A DNA stretch of 64,000 nucleotides from Flammulina velutipes. Lineage: Eukaryota; Basidiomycota; Agaricomycetes; Agaricales; Physalacriaceae. Shown here in pieces: positions 24,064 through 33,261 of this stretch. The translations under genes were made by a program, and so were the position numbers. The notes below the pieces were generated by a model, which made no database searches, had not been told where the DNA came from, and saw only the letters and a list, made by a program, of their open reading frames with translations. The first letter of the stretch is position 1, and each line of letters starts with the position of its first letter. The stretch spans positions 1,922,001-1,986,000 of the forward strand of contig CM022376.1 of the NCBI GenBank assembly GCA_011800155.1, written 5' to 3'.

Positions 24064-24740
24064 AGAAGAAATACTAGAAGAAAGAGTAGATCAGTCAAGA
24101 ATCAAGTCAAAAGAGCAAGAAACATACCAGAAGAGGACACACAATCAAGAGTAAACACCTTTGAAGAAGAGACAATGATTAGCAATCATAAGAAAAGAAG
24201 AAGCAAGTCCACATACCAAGAGAGCATTCAAGACTTGAAGATTTAAAGAGAGAAGATGGAGGAAGGAGGTCAAGAGAGGAATGATGAGATCAGAGCTCAG
24301 CTCTGGTTTAAATACCAACATGAAGTCACATGACCAGGGCATAGGGTTTGGGTCCGGAGGTCTGGACCTAAATTGCCTGCCTGTTGGACTTGATCAATTC
24401 TTGATTCTTGATTTACCACTGTTCACTCAATAACTCTCTGGGACTTGTATGGAAGATAATGGACCTATATATGGTTGGAAAGCGTTTAATTAGGGCTACA
24501 AGACAAGCCTATAACCGTGGGAAAATAAGGGGTGCAGCTCCGGCCATAAGTCATTCAATCATTTCTCTGTTTCTTGTGTTCAAGCAATAGCACTACTACA
24601 CTTGACTGGAAGGTATAAGTATTATATACTGTTAGAAAGCGTTTAATTAGGCCTACAAAACGCTTATATAATCATTGGAATCGCAGGGACGCACCACAAG
24701 TTATAGACAAAATACATGGTTTTACTCGGATTTCTCTAGT
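24064..24740. repeat. 677-bp direct repeat, copy A
   Basis: Aligns end to end with 25686-26362 at roughly 90% or better by eye. The left end (ACTAGAAGAAAGAGTA) and the complement of the right end (ACTAGAGAAATCCGAGTA) resemble each other, suggesting short imperfect terminal inverted repeats. Internally the word AAAGCGTTTAATTAGG occurs twice, each followed by GCTACAAGA or CCTACAAAA. No TG..CA termini and no transposase. Best read as a non-autonomous element of unknown class. Confidence 0.6.
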
Positions 24741-25404
24741 AATAGTATCTATCCTATTATACAGTAATTGGACAACAAGTGTCAGAGTCTAGTCCTGTTG
24801 AAGACTGTTGGAATACTTTGGGTAATCTGTAAGTAGTACAAGGCAGGTCTGAGATGTACTTTGGATAGCTAAGGTCTGACTTGTTGCATTGATATCTTGA
24901 AGTTGACTCTGAGATACCTGAGTTTCTTGGTAGTTGATGTTCAACCTGGTGCTGTCCTATGCTAACTGAATGACACTATAGGTTATAGGATAGCAGTTCT
25001 GTTAGCCTCTGTAAACCTAGGTATGCTTAGGTGCTTGAGGCTTACCAGGCTGGCTAGGTCTGTCATAGTTAGCTTGAGGTAGAGTCTTCACACTAGATTA
25101 AACCTACTGTTAACCAAGGCCAGGTAGCCCTTTCCTGATGTCGAGCATCCTTGAAGATCGCTAGAATTTCAAGTCAGACTTAAACTGACTCGTGCAAGAA
25201 GTTATCTTACATTTGCGCAATGCAGGAGTGCCTCCGGGTGGCCCTTTGTGGCGCTGAGCTAGAGCACAGATTGGAATCATCTGGAAAAGGGTAATTTCTT
25301 TAAGTTATCTATAGTCAACTTAAAGCTGTTAGGTTACTAAAGTCACAAAAGTCATGAAAGTTGTCTACGAGCATGGTTAAACACGACACTTATCTTAAGT
25401 TGCA

Positions 25405-25446
25405 GTAAGTCACTCAGAAGTTAAAGTAAGTCACTCAGAAGTTACA
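25405..25446. repeat. two-copy 21-bp tandem repeat
   Basis: Two adjacent units of GTAAGTCACTCAGAAGTTA plus a two-base spacer, period 21 bp, inside the AT-rich island. Almost perfect copies. Confidence 0.6.
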
Positions 25447-25685
25447 CTCAAGTTGGAATAAGTTGAGAGCTGTGTTTAACCATGGCCTAAGATGTCTCAA
25501 AGTCAACTTGAGTCAAACTTGAGTCTGACCTAAAGTTGTCCAATTCTATCAATATAATAACATTTGATTAGAAGCTAATCCAGTCAGATATCACACAATT
25601 TAGATAGAAAACAATCAATTATTATTGCAACTATCAATAAACAGATACAATATACACTATCAAGTAACTAGCATACAATAGTTCA

Positions 25686-26362
25686 AAAGAAATACTAAAA
25701 GAAAGAGCAGATTAGTCAAAGATACAAGTTAAAAGAGCAAGAAACATACCAGAACATTAAACACAGTCAAAAGAGAGCACCTTTGAACAAGAGACAATGA
25801 TTAGCAAGCATAAGAAAAGAAGAAGCCAGTCCACATACCAATAGAACATTCAAGACTTGAAGATTTAAAGAGGGAACATGGAGGAAGGAGGTCAAGAGAG
25901 GAATGATGAGATCAGAGCTCAGCTCTGGTTTAAATACCAACATGAAGTCACATGACCAGGGCATAGGGTTTGGGTCCGGAGGTCTGGACCTAAATTGCCT
26001 GCCTGTTGGACTTGATCAATTCTTGATTCTTGATTTATCACTGTTCACTCAATAACTCTCTGGGACTTGTATGGAAGGTAGAAGACCTATATATGGTTGG
26101 AAAGCGTTTAATTAGGGCTACAAGACGAGCCCATAACCGTGGGAAAATAAGGGGTGCAGCTCCGGCCATAAGCCATTCAATCAATTCTCTCTTTCTTGTA
26201 TACAAGCAATAGCACTACTACACTTGACTGGAAGGTATAAGTATTATATACTGTCGGAAAGTGTTTAATTAGGCCTACAAGACGCTTATATAATCATGAG
26301 AATTGCAGGGACGCATCACAAGTTATAGGCAAAATAGATGATTTTACTCGGATTTCTCTAGT
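25686..26362. repeat. 677-bp direct repeat, copy B
   Basis: Second copy of the element at 24064-24740, same orientation, about 0.95 kb downstream of it. Small substitutions and indels separate the copies; several are C/T or G/A changes. Flanking sequences are unrelated, so the repeat ends are well defined. Confidence 0.6.
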
Positions 26363-26730
26363 CTCTCCCACTCACAGCATATCTACACCATTGCTGCTAG
26401 CTAGTAGACAATGACTAGACAACTTGAGAGAACCTCAGTTGAGCTTTAAGCACCTCAAGTTGACTGCTGTACTAGCTCTAACTTGAGACAACTTGAGTGT
26501 CTTTTAGATAGAAGCTTCAGTGCAATTATCTTATGTTAACTGTGAAGCAACTATAGACAATACATAAAAAACATTTATCTTAAGTTGACTTTCTCTAACT
26601 TTGGTTAGCTTTCTGTGACTTGGGGCTGTCTTTAGTTGTGTGCTAGAATCCGAGTATCTTGAACCAACTTTTCTGACTAAAGACAACTTATCTGACTTAA
26701 GTTACAAGGTTTAAGTGACTTTGACATGAG

Positions 26731-28828
26731 TTAACTTAAGATTATAAGGCCTTTCCAGATGATGCCCTGAGCGTGTTGATTTGCCAAGGCGTCAAAGTTC
26801 TCTCCAATGGATCCATCAAGCAACGGGTTTCCAAAGGCAAATTTCTGGCGCGTGGGATCGTCAGAGGCTTGTAGTCGTCGTGAGGTTTCGGCATTCTGAG
26901 GGTAGGGAGGAGACAAGGGGACCAGACTGGTAGATGGCACAATAGTAGATGGTCCGGGTTGGCAGTCACTGGAGAGCCATCCCGGTCCAAGCGGCCATGG
27001 TTGAGCTTCAATACGTTGACCGTTGCTGAGCATGGAAAAACAGGACAAGAATTTGTCTCTGTCAAAGCGAACAGAGAGCTCCGCGGGGGCCTGTAATAAC
27101 GCAAACGCTACCTTCTGGCAGAATCCCCGGCTCACAAAGTTCAGATACGACTGGTCTTCCATCATGTTTATCCCGTCAGCAATCAGATTGCACTTGTTTG
27201 ATGTCACCCGTGGGGCGAAGAAGTGGGATGGGCTGCTAAGGCGTTAGGTGAGAGCATGATAACTATGAAGAGACGTACGTCGTTAATGCCTGCATTTCTA
27301 TAAGAATGCGTTCCAAGTCCTTGTTCGTCGAACCTCCGCTGAACGCCCAAGAGGACTTGCCATCATAAAAGGGAGTGGGACAATATGAGACTGCCGTGAT
27401 ACGTGTATACGGTGTGTCGTCCTGATCTTCATCGCCAGGGATTGACTGTGGTAGGCATCCCGTATGCATGTAGAGGCCAGAGAATGCCACGGACGTGTCC
27501 TCACAAACTATCCACGCAATGCCCAGCTCCAGGATGAAGAATAATTGCTCTCGAATGCGAGGATCATCTCGAGATAGCATGTGCATCACCGTGAACAGCG
27601 CCACAAAGTCCGCCTTGTCTAGATGAACGCCACCAAAGCGACCTAGTTGGGTAATCGGCCCCGCGGTCTTGAGAATCGTGTTCACTCGCTCTTGCAAAGT
27701 ATCCGCCGGGTCGCTATTATTTTCTCTCTCTGGAGACACATGAGTATACCAACAGTCGATAGCATTGAACACTGCATACCTGTTCCCGCCAAATTCAGTT
27801 GAAACGCTGATGAGCAAAAGTTGTCCTCAACACCAATGTGCGGCATATTGATAGTCTCGATCTGGTCAACAATTGTCTGAATTTCTTCGGGTGCCATGCC
27901 CATGCGCATGACCTTTTGAGCGCACTGTGCAGAAATCTAAATGGTAGGAGTGGTTAACTTGAACCGACATTCTCCAAATATCCAACACACCGATATCAAT
28001 TGTTTGCGTCCTTGAAAATGACCGTCATCGGGGTCATTCTCTGTGGCTCTCATACTTGCAGTTGGACCCGATAGTTTCGGAGGACGTTGATAACTCATCG
28101 TGAGTGTGTACGCCCGTGTATTCTTCTTGACGGGCATTGCCCTGACAGAGCGCTCGAATTGGGTCCCTCCTTCGAAAGAGCCGTCCTTGTGTTTGATGGG
28201 TGCAGTCGCCGATAATTCCTCTGGTTTTCCCAGGATCCAGTCACGGGCGGCATGACGCTGAGCAAGTTCATCTGCCGTGAACGATTGGCTAGATTATCTC
28301 AGTAACGTTCCAAAGAAACTTTAAAAAAGTGATACGCACCGACCCAGCGCCCAGCTCTTGAGTTGATCAGCCTCTCCAGGTGTACCATACTTGTTCCGGC
28401 TGTAAACGACTGGTTGAAGGTGTGGATTCAATTTGAGGATACCTGGGGAATGTTACACCTAAGCATGGCACACAACAAATGGCTTGGGTACACGTACCAC
28501 CAAGTGTAAATGGGTCTTGGTCTCCTATATTCTTGAGGAGCTCTGCATGGCCCGCTTCCGTAAAATCCCCATAGAGAACGTATATATCGCCCGTATAGCC
28601 TTCAGAACGCTGTGGATGATGCGAGCACTTGTAGACGTGCGGTAGAAGCGGATGGCGACCTGGGATGTGAATTCGTTCGGCGGGAGGAGGAGGCTGGTTC
28701 GTCGTTGGTCGGTGATCCTTCAAGGAAGCTGTCTGGAGTGGGGCATGAACAAAAGCACCTGGTACAGACGCCGAAGACGCCGCTGCCGCTGCCGCACGCT
28801 GAGCGCGAGTCTGTATAAAGGAGGCCAT
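26731..28828 (-). CDS. TET/JBP-like 2OG-Fe(II) dioxygenase (putative nucleic-acid base hydroxylase)
   Basis: Six exons: 28498-28828, 28340-28442, 27991-28288, 27780-27936, 27279-27729, 26731-27235; 614 aa, with every junction in phase and introns of 43-55 nt. The C-terminal half has the double-stranded beta-helix dioxygenase motifs in family order: GRFGGVHLDKADF (metal-binding H-x-D, about 332-334), FFILELGIAWIV, then FSGLYMHTG (distal metal His, about 385) and PYTRITAVSY (2-oxoglutarate-binding Arg, about 406). This arrangement is that of the basidiomycete expansion of TET/JBP proteins, which oxidise 5-methylcytosine or thymine in DNA. The N-terminal ~240 residues are Ala/Pro-rich and then unassigned. 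All key residues are present, so it may be active. The family call rests on motif recognition and should be confirmed by profile search. Confidence 0.68.
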
Positions 28829-29339
28829 GAGGGAGACACGAGACTCCTAGCACTCCCACATACCCACCACCCGATCAACTATGACGGAATGTCACCTCCG
28901 TGTCTATGATCGAAGAGGTCGCATTGCGTCACAGGACAACTGCACATTGAAACGAAATTGAAGGGAGACGATACTGGAGGTCTATGTACAGATGTCCCAG
29001 ATGTCCCAGAGGTGTAGAGTCGTACACTACTGCATTTCGGCGGTGCGTCTAGGATGTCCAGGAGAAGGATTTAACATCCCCTTCATCCATTCGACCTATA
29101 GTCGACCCCCAGAGTCGACGTATGCACTCTTACCCTTCTCCCACTCCATGCGATACCTCTTCCCCCCCTCCCCCACCACGTGAACCCCGTATCCGTATGG
29201 AGCCATCGTCGAAAGGAAGTGCCCGCTTCAGAAGGTACGAAACATATCTGACGTCGTAGCGTAGACGTCTATGAATATTGTGTTAGTTAGAATTCTGTTA
29301 CAATTGTGATTACAGCCGCGATTAAGACGTACCATGATA
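28829..29339. other. intergenic
   Basis: Upstream region of the TET/JBP-like gene and 3' flank of the gene fragment at 29340-29719. A C-rich run lies near 29160-29180. No exon recognised. Confidence 0.4.
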
Positions 29340-29719
29340 TCAATTTAGGCGCTTAGTGTCGGGCAATCCAAACTTGCACCCATCCCACACGACCTCGTTG
29401 GCTGAACGACTAACGTAGAATGATGACCTGGAGTGATTCGAGGCGATCCTGGCGGGGAGTGTCAGGGATAACGTCTTGTCTTGCTTTCGTGAATATCCAA
29501 CCAACGGAGGGCAGGCGGTATTTGCCCAAGTTGACACCAGCCTGTCCAAGAGATAAGTGGCAAGTAAAAGGAGAGTTCAAATGTACTTACCCTCGAGGGA
29601 AATCAGTGCTCAGCGCACGAGATTGGATGATGTTGGGATGGTTCGACTCTCTGATGACGCAATGAAGCCTCTGCCTCTATGCTTGGGGAGGTGGCTTTGC
29701 GTATTCCAATACGATCCGA
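29340..29719 (-). pseudogene. 3' fragment of the gene split by the retrotransposon inversion (other part at 45001-46122)
   Basis: Two exon pieces, 29591 to about 29675 and 29340-29541, joined by a 49-nt GT-AG intron; the frame runs through 'STWANTACPPLVGYSRKQDK' to a stop at 29340. The right edge (29716-29719, CCGA) abuts the retrotransposon and equals the 4 bp following the 3' LTR of the other, inverted element at 46119-46122. Joining across CCGA gives a plausible intron around the insertion point and a continued frame, so this is probably the 3' end of the NucA/NucB-like gene now 16 kb away. As it stands it has no start. Confidence 0.5.
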
Positions 29720-30510
29720 TGTACAGCCTGCACTTGGGCTGAGTGCAGAACTGATACTAAACATGGGTGTGGCGCACGATGGCGCCAGCGCCATATAGGT
29801 CGGAACGTGTGAACGCGCCATCCACGGCGCGTCCGCATTAGGAACATATGGCGCAGCACTTCACACGGCACAAGCATGGACGTTTCAGAACACGGAAGCT
29901 ACCGAACTAATCGATGGATTGCAACGATCGATAACGAGAAGATCCAGATCGATGGGAAGAGATTACACCAAGGCTGTGCGCCATGCATGGCGCCCAGGCA
30001 CCTTCGGGAATCTGGATGCCAAAGCCGACAGGAACGGAGAGAATTACCACCCTCGAAGAGTCATATCGCGAGGTGGTCTGACTCGACGCGACGGAACGCC
30101 AATCACATCACGGACTCAAACCCCGGATCGTCGCACGATCGCTCGATCAGGGTACATGACGCAGGCATCGAGAGGCCTAAGCGTAGAACTAGACGGAAGA
30201 GAAAGCCGACAGCGTACAGTATAAATACTGTAGCATGTCGTAGAAACACATAGATATAATTATCACCCCACAATATCAACACAGAAGCCCCTTGCAACTG
30301 TCGAGAGACTTTTGGAACCTATACTTTCGCGCACGTGTTAGTACTTCGACGAACGCGTACTTGGAAGCGCCACCGTCATCTGCGACAGCTCGCTGCCCGA
30401 CTTCTTCACCTACCAAGGTCTGCGACCTCGGTGCGCCAGAACAAGAGCAGGAATCCACCGGGTAGTCCCCTCAACATCACAACGAACTCAGACTCGTTAA
30501 GAGATCTATA
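29720..30510 (+). repeat. 5' LTR of copy 1 (791 bp)
   Basis: Identical in layout to the LTRs at 46123-46913 and 56709-57499 and 3 bp longer than that at 40302-41089. Starts TGTACAGCC and ends GATCTATA. Rich in GGCGC words near its left end. Carries G at the diagnostic position near 29928 (context TTGCAACGATCG), shared only with the 3' LTR of copy 2. Confidence 0.93.
30216..30231 (+). promoter_or_regulatory. LTR TATA box inside an inverted repeat
   Basis: ACAGTAT-AA-ATACTGT: a TATAAATA-like box centred in two 7-bp arms that are reverse complements. Present in all four LTRs at the same place. The likely core promoter of the element, with the transcript start expected some tens of bases downstream. 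Confidence 0.55.
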
Positions 30511-30512
30511 TC

Positions 30513-30530
30513 TGGAGCCCACCGCGAGGG
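30513..30530 (+). other. primer-binding site
   Basis: TGGAGCCCACCGCGAGGG starts 2 nt after the 5' LTR. The leading TGG pairs with a tRNA 3' CCA; I could not assign the tRNA. The same sequence flanks the 5' LTR of copy 2 (56689-56706, minus strand). Confidence 0.65.
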
Positions 30531-30720
30531 GATACTACAACAAGGATCCCATTTGTTCTTCCGAACACTTTCCTTGTCGTCGCGAGACAAAGGAGTCTAG
30601 GAATCAACCGAGGGTCGGACTCTGGCTGGAGGAAAGAGGCCGAGAGAGAGCAGCGGCAGATTCGCGAAGAAAGTTCGTACAACCGAAGACCCCGAGGACA
30701 GAGGAGAGCCAGTAAACCCG

Positions 30721-33261
30721 TTGACTCCGGTGCAAGAAGATTTGGACATCGACTTTACTGCCCTCACCTTACAACCCTTCGACTTCACGGTACCCACGAC
30801 CGCGAGACCACCTGGAACAACAATTCCACCTACAAATCCATTCCTGGCGCATCAAGCCAGAAACCAAGGCCGAGGAGACAACCCCGCGCCTACCAATACA
30901 CCTACCAACCCACCAACCAACAATACACCTACACCCAACATGTCTAACAAAACGATGCCGGGAAGGGGAAACAAAAGTGCCCCCTCCTTTACGGAAAATC
31001 CGAAAGACCTGATGGACTACCTTGAAGACGTGAAAAACCTTTGTGTGGAACATGGGAAGAAGGACGACGCGGACTGGATCCAGTACGCCCTGTACTATCT
31101 ACCAGCAGAAGCACGAGAGTACTGGCGCCGTATCCCAGAAGCAAAGGATGTGACATCCGTGCTAGGAGTCATAACCAAGGCAACATGGGACGCCTTCGTA
31201 CAGGCGGTGCTCAACAAGTACCCAGGAGCAAGGGAGAAAGGACGATACGAATTATCGGACTTACAGGACGCATCGGACCAGCGCCATCTGGCGCCACCTC
31301 AGGACCTACACACCCTAGGAGAATATACGCGGACATTCGAGAGGATTGGGTTAGCTCTCAAGGAAGAGAGTGCGGTTTCGGACCCCGAGCTCGCGCGCCT
31401 GTTCGAGCGCGGCTTGGGAGAAGCCTTGAAAGGAATGGTTAAGAGGCGCTTGGAAATCAAATTCCCAGACCATCCTCCAACTAGGCCTCATAAGCTCGCC
31501 GACCTCATATCAGCATCTGAGTTCTGTCTCACTGGCACCTCTACGTTTATCGCCAACCAGAAAGCGGGCGTAAAAGAACATAGCGTCAAAATCGAAGGAT
31601 TTGAACCAGCGGCTGTGGTACAAGCGGTACTACAAGCGCTGACTCTACAAGGAGTATCGACGGGACAGAACAAGAATGGACCAGGTAACGCTCAAGGACC
31701 ACAACCACAAAGGAACCCACAAGCGAATGGCGGAAACGTGAAATCCACGAGTACGCAAAGGTTCGAGGAATCAACCAGGCGAAATCAGTTCCAACCTAGA
31801 TGTTTCTGCGGAGGAACCGAATGCAGGAGCTGGAACGTTTGTCCAGTACATCGGAAAGCGGTCGAAGACAAAGTAGTCTTGATCTCTCCAGGTGGAAGGA
31901 CCACGTTATGGGACGGATCCAGGGACTTCCCAAGGGGAGAAGGATCGCTGTACGACCGTATCGTGCAGTGGAACCTGAAAAATCCGCATCTCAAACCAAC
32001 GGGACAACCAGAAGGGAAGGCTTTCCTACTGGAAGTGACTCGACCAGGGGGAGGAGGATCGAGGATACCGCCTTCCTCCACCTTTCTCAGCAACGAGATT
32101 ATCACCGAACAACCTGAACAGTTTTGGAACGCTACGTTGAACCTTAACCAGAAGGAAAACACGGGGCCGGGAAACAACTACAAAGGACCGCCAATGCCGC
32201 CAGGCAAACGAATGGCATTTCGAGGAGTAGAGATACCAAAGACGACGTGGAAGAAACCTCCATTTGGGGTGGACCCCAAGGCAGCTCACGATGCAGCGCC
32301 CGGACCGAACCTTCCACCAGGATACGTCTTGCCTAAACAAGCGCAGCAGACGAAGCCTACCGTTACTGCCGCTCCATCAGCACCTAAGCCACAACAGGTT
32401 CAGCAAAAAGGAAATCCGCAGATCGGATCAAGGAACCCTTTTCGGGCCGACGATCAACAATATCGTACCCAATTAGGACCGGGCCTGAACGAAAAGGAAT
32501 CTAGCGATAGGGTCTTCGACACTATACTAGGAGGATCGTCCACTTTGTCGAACAAAGACTTACTGGCCGTAGCACCGGAGATTAGGAAACGCATCAAGGA
32601 AGTGGTATCAAACCGAAGGATATTACAAGATGTGGCGCAAACGGGAATGCTCGCCATCGAGGACGATGACGAGGAACCGCTCTCAGAAGAAAACTTGGAA
32701 TCCGTGGAAGCGGGGGAATTGATCGACGCATTCTATCAATCACTCGCGGACCAAGGGGTGATCGTCGGCGCGGAAAGTCTGGCTTTACGCGCGATCACTC
32801 CGGTGATCGATCACAAGTACGAGGTGGAAGCAATCTTGGACGAAGGGGCGCAACTAGTGGCAATGTCAGAAGAAGTGTGGGAGCACGTCGGACTGCCATT
32901 GGACACCTCAACAAGAATTCAAGTCCAGTCTGCCAACAAAGGTGTTGAGTCTGCACTGGGGGTTTGCCGGAACGTACCTTTCACTATCGGAAACGACCTT
33001 ACGATATTCTTGCAAGTCCACGTTCTACGAGGAGTCGCCTACGACATTCTACTAGGACGACCTTTCGGCGTACTTACCGAAAGTGTTACCAGGAACTACA
33101 TCGACGGAAAACAAACCATTACTCTCAGGGACCCTAACTCGGAACGGACAATAGCGATTCCGACGCATAAGAAAGGCGTACCGAGATTCTCTGCACCACG
33201 GGAACACGAATTGGACTCACCACATATTCATACGGCTCGCGCCAACACACACGACCAATGA
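30721..33261 (+). CDS. gag: Gag-protease polyprotein, copy 1
   Basis: Open frame of about 846 codons ending at 33261. There is no ATG at its left end; the first in-frame ATG is at 30940, and the frame stays open upstream to about 30600, so initiation may be at 30940, at a non-AUG codon, or after splicing from an upstream ATG. A Pro/Thr/Asn-rich start is followed by a capsid-like helical region, a Cys/His cluster (CFCGGTECRSWNVCPVH) in place of a classic zinc knuckle, and a retropepsin-like domain with the catalytic motif LDEGAQ at about residue 705 (DEG instead of DTG/DSG) and ILLGRPF downstream. The stop overlaps the pol ATG as ATGA. Confidence 0.85.
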   Translation: MTPVQEDLDIDFTALTLQPFDFTVPTTARPPGTTIPPTNPFLAHQARNQGRGDNPAPTNTPTNPPTNNTPTPNMSNKTMPGRGNKSAPSFTENPKDLMDYLEDVKNLCVEHGKKDDADWIQYALYYLPAEAREYWRRIPEAKDVTSVLGVITKATWDAFVQAVLNKYPGAREKGRYELSDLQDASDQRHLAPPQDLHTLGEYTRTFERIGLALKEESAVSDPELARLFERGLGEALKGMVKRRLEIKFPDHPPTRPHKLADLISASEFCLTGTSTFIANQKAGVKEHSVKIEGFEPAAVVQAVLQALTLQGVSTGQNKNGPGNAQGPQPQRNPQANGGNVKSTSTQRFEESTRRNQFQPRCFCGGTECRSWNVCPVHRKAVEDKVVLISPGGRTTLWDGSRDFPRGEGSLYDRIVQWNLKNPHLKPTGQPEGKAFLLEVTRPGGGGSRIPPSSTFLSNEIITEQPEQFWNATLNLNQKENTGPGNNYKGPPMPPGKRMAFRGVEIPKTTWKKPPFGVDPKAAHDAAPGPNLPPGYVLPKQAQQTKPTVTAAPSAPKPQQVQQKGNPQIGSRNPFRADDQQYRTQLGPGLNEKESSDRVFDTILGGSSTLSNKDLLAVAPEIRKRIKEVVSNRRILQDVAQTGMLAIEDDDEEPLSEENLESVEAGELIDAFYQSLADQGVIVGAESLALRAITPVIDHKYEVEAILDEGAQLVAMSEEVWEHVGLPLDTSTRIQVQSANKGVESALGVCRNVPFTIGNDLTIFLQVHVLRGVAYDILLGRPFGVLTESVTRNYIDGKQTITLRDPNSERTIAIPTHKKGVPRFSAPREHELDSPHIHTARANTHDQ

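Larger units (their letters stand above)
23743..26730. repeat. AT-rich, CpG-depleted repeat island
   Basis: About 3 kb between the unknown gene and the TET/JBP-like gene with a different composition from the rest: high AT, many variants of CTTGAGT, ACTTAAGT and CTCAAGTT on both strands, and very few CpG (I count roughly 25-30 by eye, where about 100 would be expected). It contains two 677-bp direct repeats and a short tandem repeat. No coding exon is convincing. The pattern fits old transposon remains altered by methylation-linked C-to-T decay. Confidence 0.65.

Noticed and set aside
24064..26362. The two 677-bp repeats as LTRs of a small retrotransposon
   Set aside because: No TG..CA ends, primer site, polypurine tract or coding sequence between them, and no target duplication was seen.
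30090..30150. tRNA-like T-arm (GGGGTTTGAGTCC, reverse strand) in the LTR
   Set aside because: No acceptor stem, anticodon arm or D-arm can be built around it.
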